This document shows, one piece after another, positions 13,146 through 14,161 of a stretch of 14,161 nt of DNA. The position numbers and the translations under genes are program-made. Position 1 is the first letter of the stretch, and every line of letters begins with the position of its first letter. This DNA comes from an uncultured Clostridia bacterium. GTDB lineage: Bacteria; Bacillota; Clostridia; Oscillospirales; CAG-382. The stretch covers positions 1-14,161 of the forward strand of contig CANQVQ010000041.1 of NCBI GenBank assembly GCA_947627335.1, given 5' to 3'. The notes beneath the pieces were generated by a model. That model had not been told where the DNA came from, ran no database searches, and saw only the letters and a list, made by a program, of their open reading frames with translations.

Positions 13146-14161
13146 TCAGCCCTCCTTTTTCTCCCGGATCGGCGCTTTGCGCCGCAGCGGGACGGTCAGC
13201 TGCACGGTCGTCCCCTTGCCGGGTTCGCTCGTGATGGTCATGGCGGCGTTGTGCAGTTTGACGATCTCGCTGCACAGCGTCAGCCCGAGCCCCGCACCGC
13301 CTTCCTTGCGGGAGCGGGATTTGTCCGCCATCCAGAACGCTTCGGTCGCCCGACGGACCTCCGCTTCGCTCATGCCGATGCCCTCGTCGACGACCGCGAG
13401 CAGCAGATTGCCGTCCTGCACGGTGTGGTAGAGCAGGATCTGCTGTCCGTCCGCCGACGCTTTCGCGGCGTTGTCGATCAGGTTGATCAGCAGGGTTTGG
13501 AACAACTGCCGATCGACGGAGATGGTCACGTCCTCCCCCACGAGCGTCAGGCGCAGGGAACGGCGGTCGAGGATCGGCTGCATCGCCGCACGGACCTCCT
13601 CGAGCAGTTCGGACAGCGGGCATTCGCGGAAATCCGGCGACGCGCCGTCCGCCGACGCGAGCGTCAGCAGTTTCGAGGAGAGCGCACGCATCCGCTTCGC
13701 CTCCTCCACGATGACCCCGGCGTATTCCAGCCGCTCGGACTCCGTGACGCTGCGCTTGATGCGCAGCAGGTCCGCCATGCAGAGGATGGAGGTCAGCGGG
13801 GTCTTCATCTCGTGCGCCATGCTGTCCGCGAAGCGTTTGCGGCTGTCCGCCGTTTCCTGCAGCAGGCGGGTCTGTTCGGCGGTCGCCTGCGCCATGGCGT
13901 TGACGCTGACGGTCAGTGCGCGCAGCTCCTGTCCGCCGCGTTCCGGCAGGCGAAGCTCCTGCGGACCGGTCGTCGATCTCCGCAGGGCGCGGTCGACCCC
14001 CGACAGCGGGCGAAGCAGCAGCGCGCACACCGCGCCCGCCGCCGCCGCGACCGCAAACGAACCGAGCAGAAGCGCCGTCAGCGCCCGGACGGACAGCGTT
14101 CGCCGGTTCTCATACAGCGGCGTGACGTCCCGCACGGAAAGGAACGCGTAAGGCTGCCCCC
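13146..14161 (-). CDS. Sensor histidine kinase of a two-component system, N-terminus outside the window
   Basis: The frame is open to the window edge, and residues before the in-frame GTG at 14135 (GQPYAFLS) continue the sensor region, so the gene is cut by the window. Numbered from that GTG, a transmembrane helix lies at about 19-41 (LTALLLGSFAVAAAAGAVCALLL), followed by a HAMP-like region. The HisKA motif FADSMAHEMKTPLTS has the phospho-accepting histidine codon at 13814-13812. The ATPase domain has LINLIDNAAKAS (N box), VVDEGIGM (G1), DKSRSRKEGGAGLGLTL (F/G2) and a GKGTTV end. It should phosphorylate a response regulator, presumably encoded just upstream beyond the window. The signal is unknown. 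The next gene follows after 3 bp with its ribosome binding site inside this gene. Confidence 0.95.
   Translation of the reverse strand, partial: GQPYAFLSVRDVTPLYENRRTLSVRALTALLLGSFAVAAAAGAVCALLLRPLSGVDRALRRSTTGPQELRLPERGGQELRALTVSVNAMAQATAEQTRLLQETADSRKRFADSMAHEMKTPLTSILCMADLLRIKRSVTESERLEYAGVIVEEAKRMRALSSKLLTLASADGASPDFRECPLSELLEEVRAAMQPILDRRSLRLTLVGEDVTISVDRQLFQTLLINLIDNAAKASADGQQILLYHTVQDGNLLLAVVDEGIGMSEAEVRRATEAFWMADKSRSRKEGGAGLGLTLCSEIVKLHNAAMTITSEPGKGTTVQLTVPLRRKAPIREKKEG

Overview
This GC-rich window looks like chromosomal DNA from a Firmicute, most likely a high-GC Clostridia lineage of the Oscillospiraceae/Ruminococcaceae type. Supporting signs are RNase Y followed directly by a YmdB phosphodiesterase, a short rhodanese-less ThiI paired with a cysteine desulfurase, AGGAGG-type ribosome binding sites, and Gram-positive cell-wall genes. 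The taxonomic placement is inference. I see no phage, insertion sequence, CRISPR array, tRNA or rRNA.

Layout. (1) 1-786, plus: the 3' part of a PLP-dependent Cys/Met-metabolism enzyme, interrupted by an in-frame TAG. (2) 790-3014, minus: a cysteine desulfurase gene and thiI, overlapping by 4 bp, which together make a sulfur relay for tRNA 4-thiouridine. (3) 3015-3351: a divergent control region with two back-to-back near-consensus sigma-A promoters. (4) 3352-8666, plus: rny, ymdB, yajC, an M29 aminopeptidase, a small FIVAR-like tail-anchored protein and a TIM-barrel sugar isomerase/epimerase-like protein. Two strong terminators follow. (5) 8753-10577, minus: a two-gene lipid/envelope unit (PAP2-like enzyme, then a flippase-like membrane protein) with a clear promoter at 10625-10653. 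(6) 10715-12153, minus: an N-acetylmuramoyl-L-alanine amidase followed by a serine hydrolase (class A beta-lactamase fold) that has lost its catalytic core. (7) 12312-14161, minus: a sensor histidine kinase running off the window edge and a translationally linked membrane-anchored protein of unknown function.

Together these are mostly housekeeping and envelope genes: sulfur transfer to tRNA, RNA decay, protein export, peptide trimming, lipid handling and peptidoglycan turnover. No clear new multi-gene defence or biosynthetic system is visible.

The most unusual signals are damaged or altered proteins: an amber codon in the PLP enzyme, a deletion of about 30 residues in the cysteine desulfurase, and a deletion in the serine hydrolase that removes its SxxK and SDN motifs. 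The amidase also carries an insertion of about 55 residues between two of its zinc ligands, and the FIVAR-like protein has an unusual intracellular, tail-anchored architecture.
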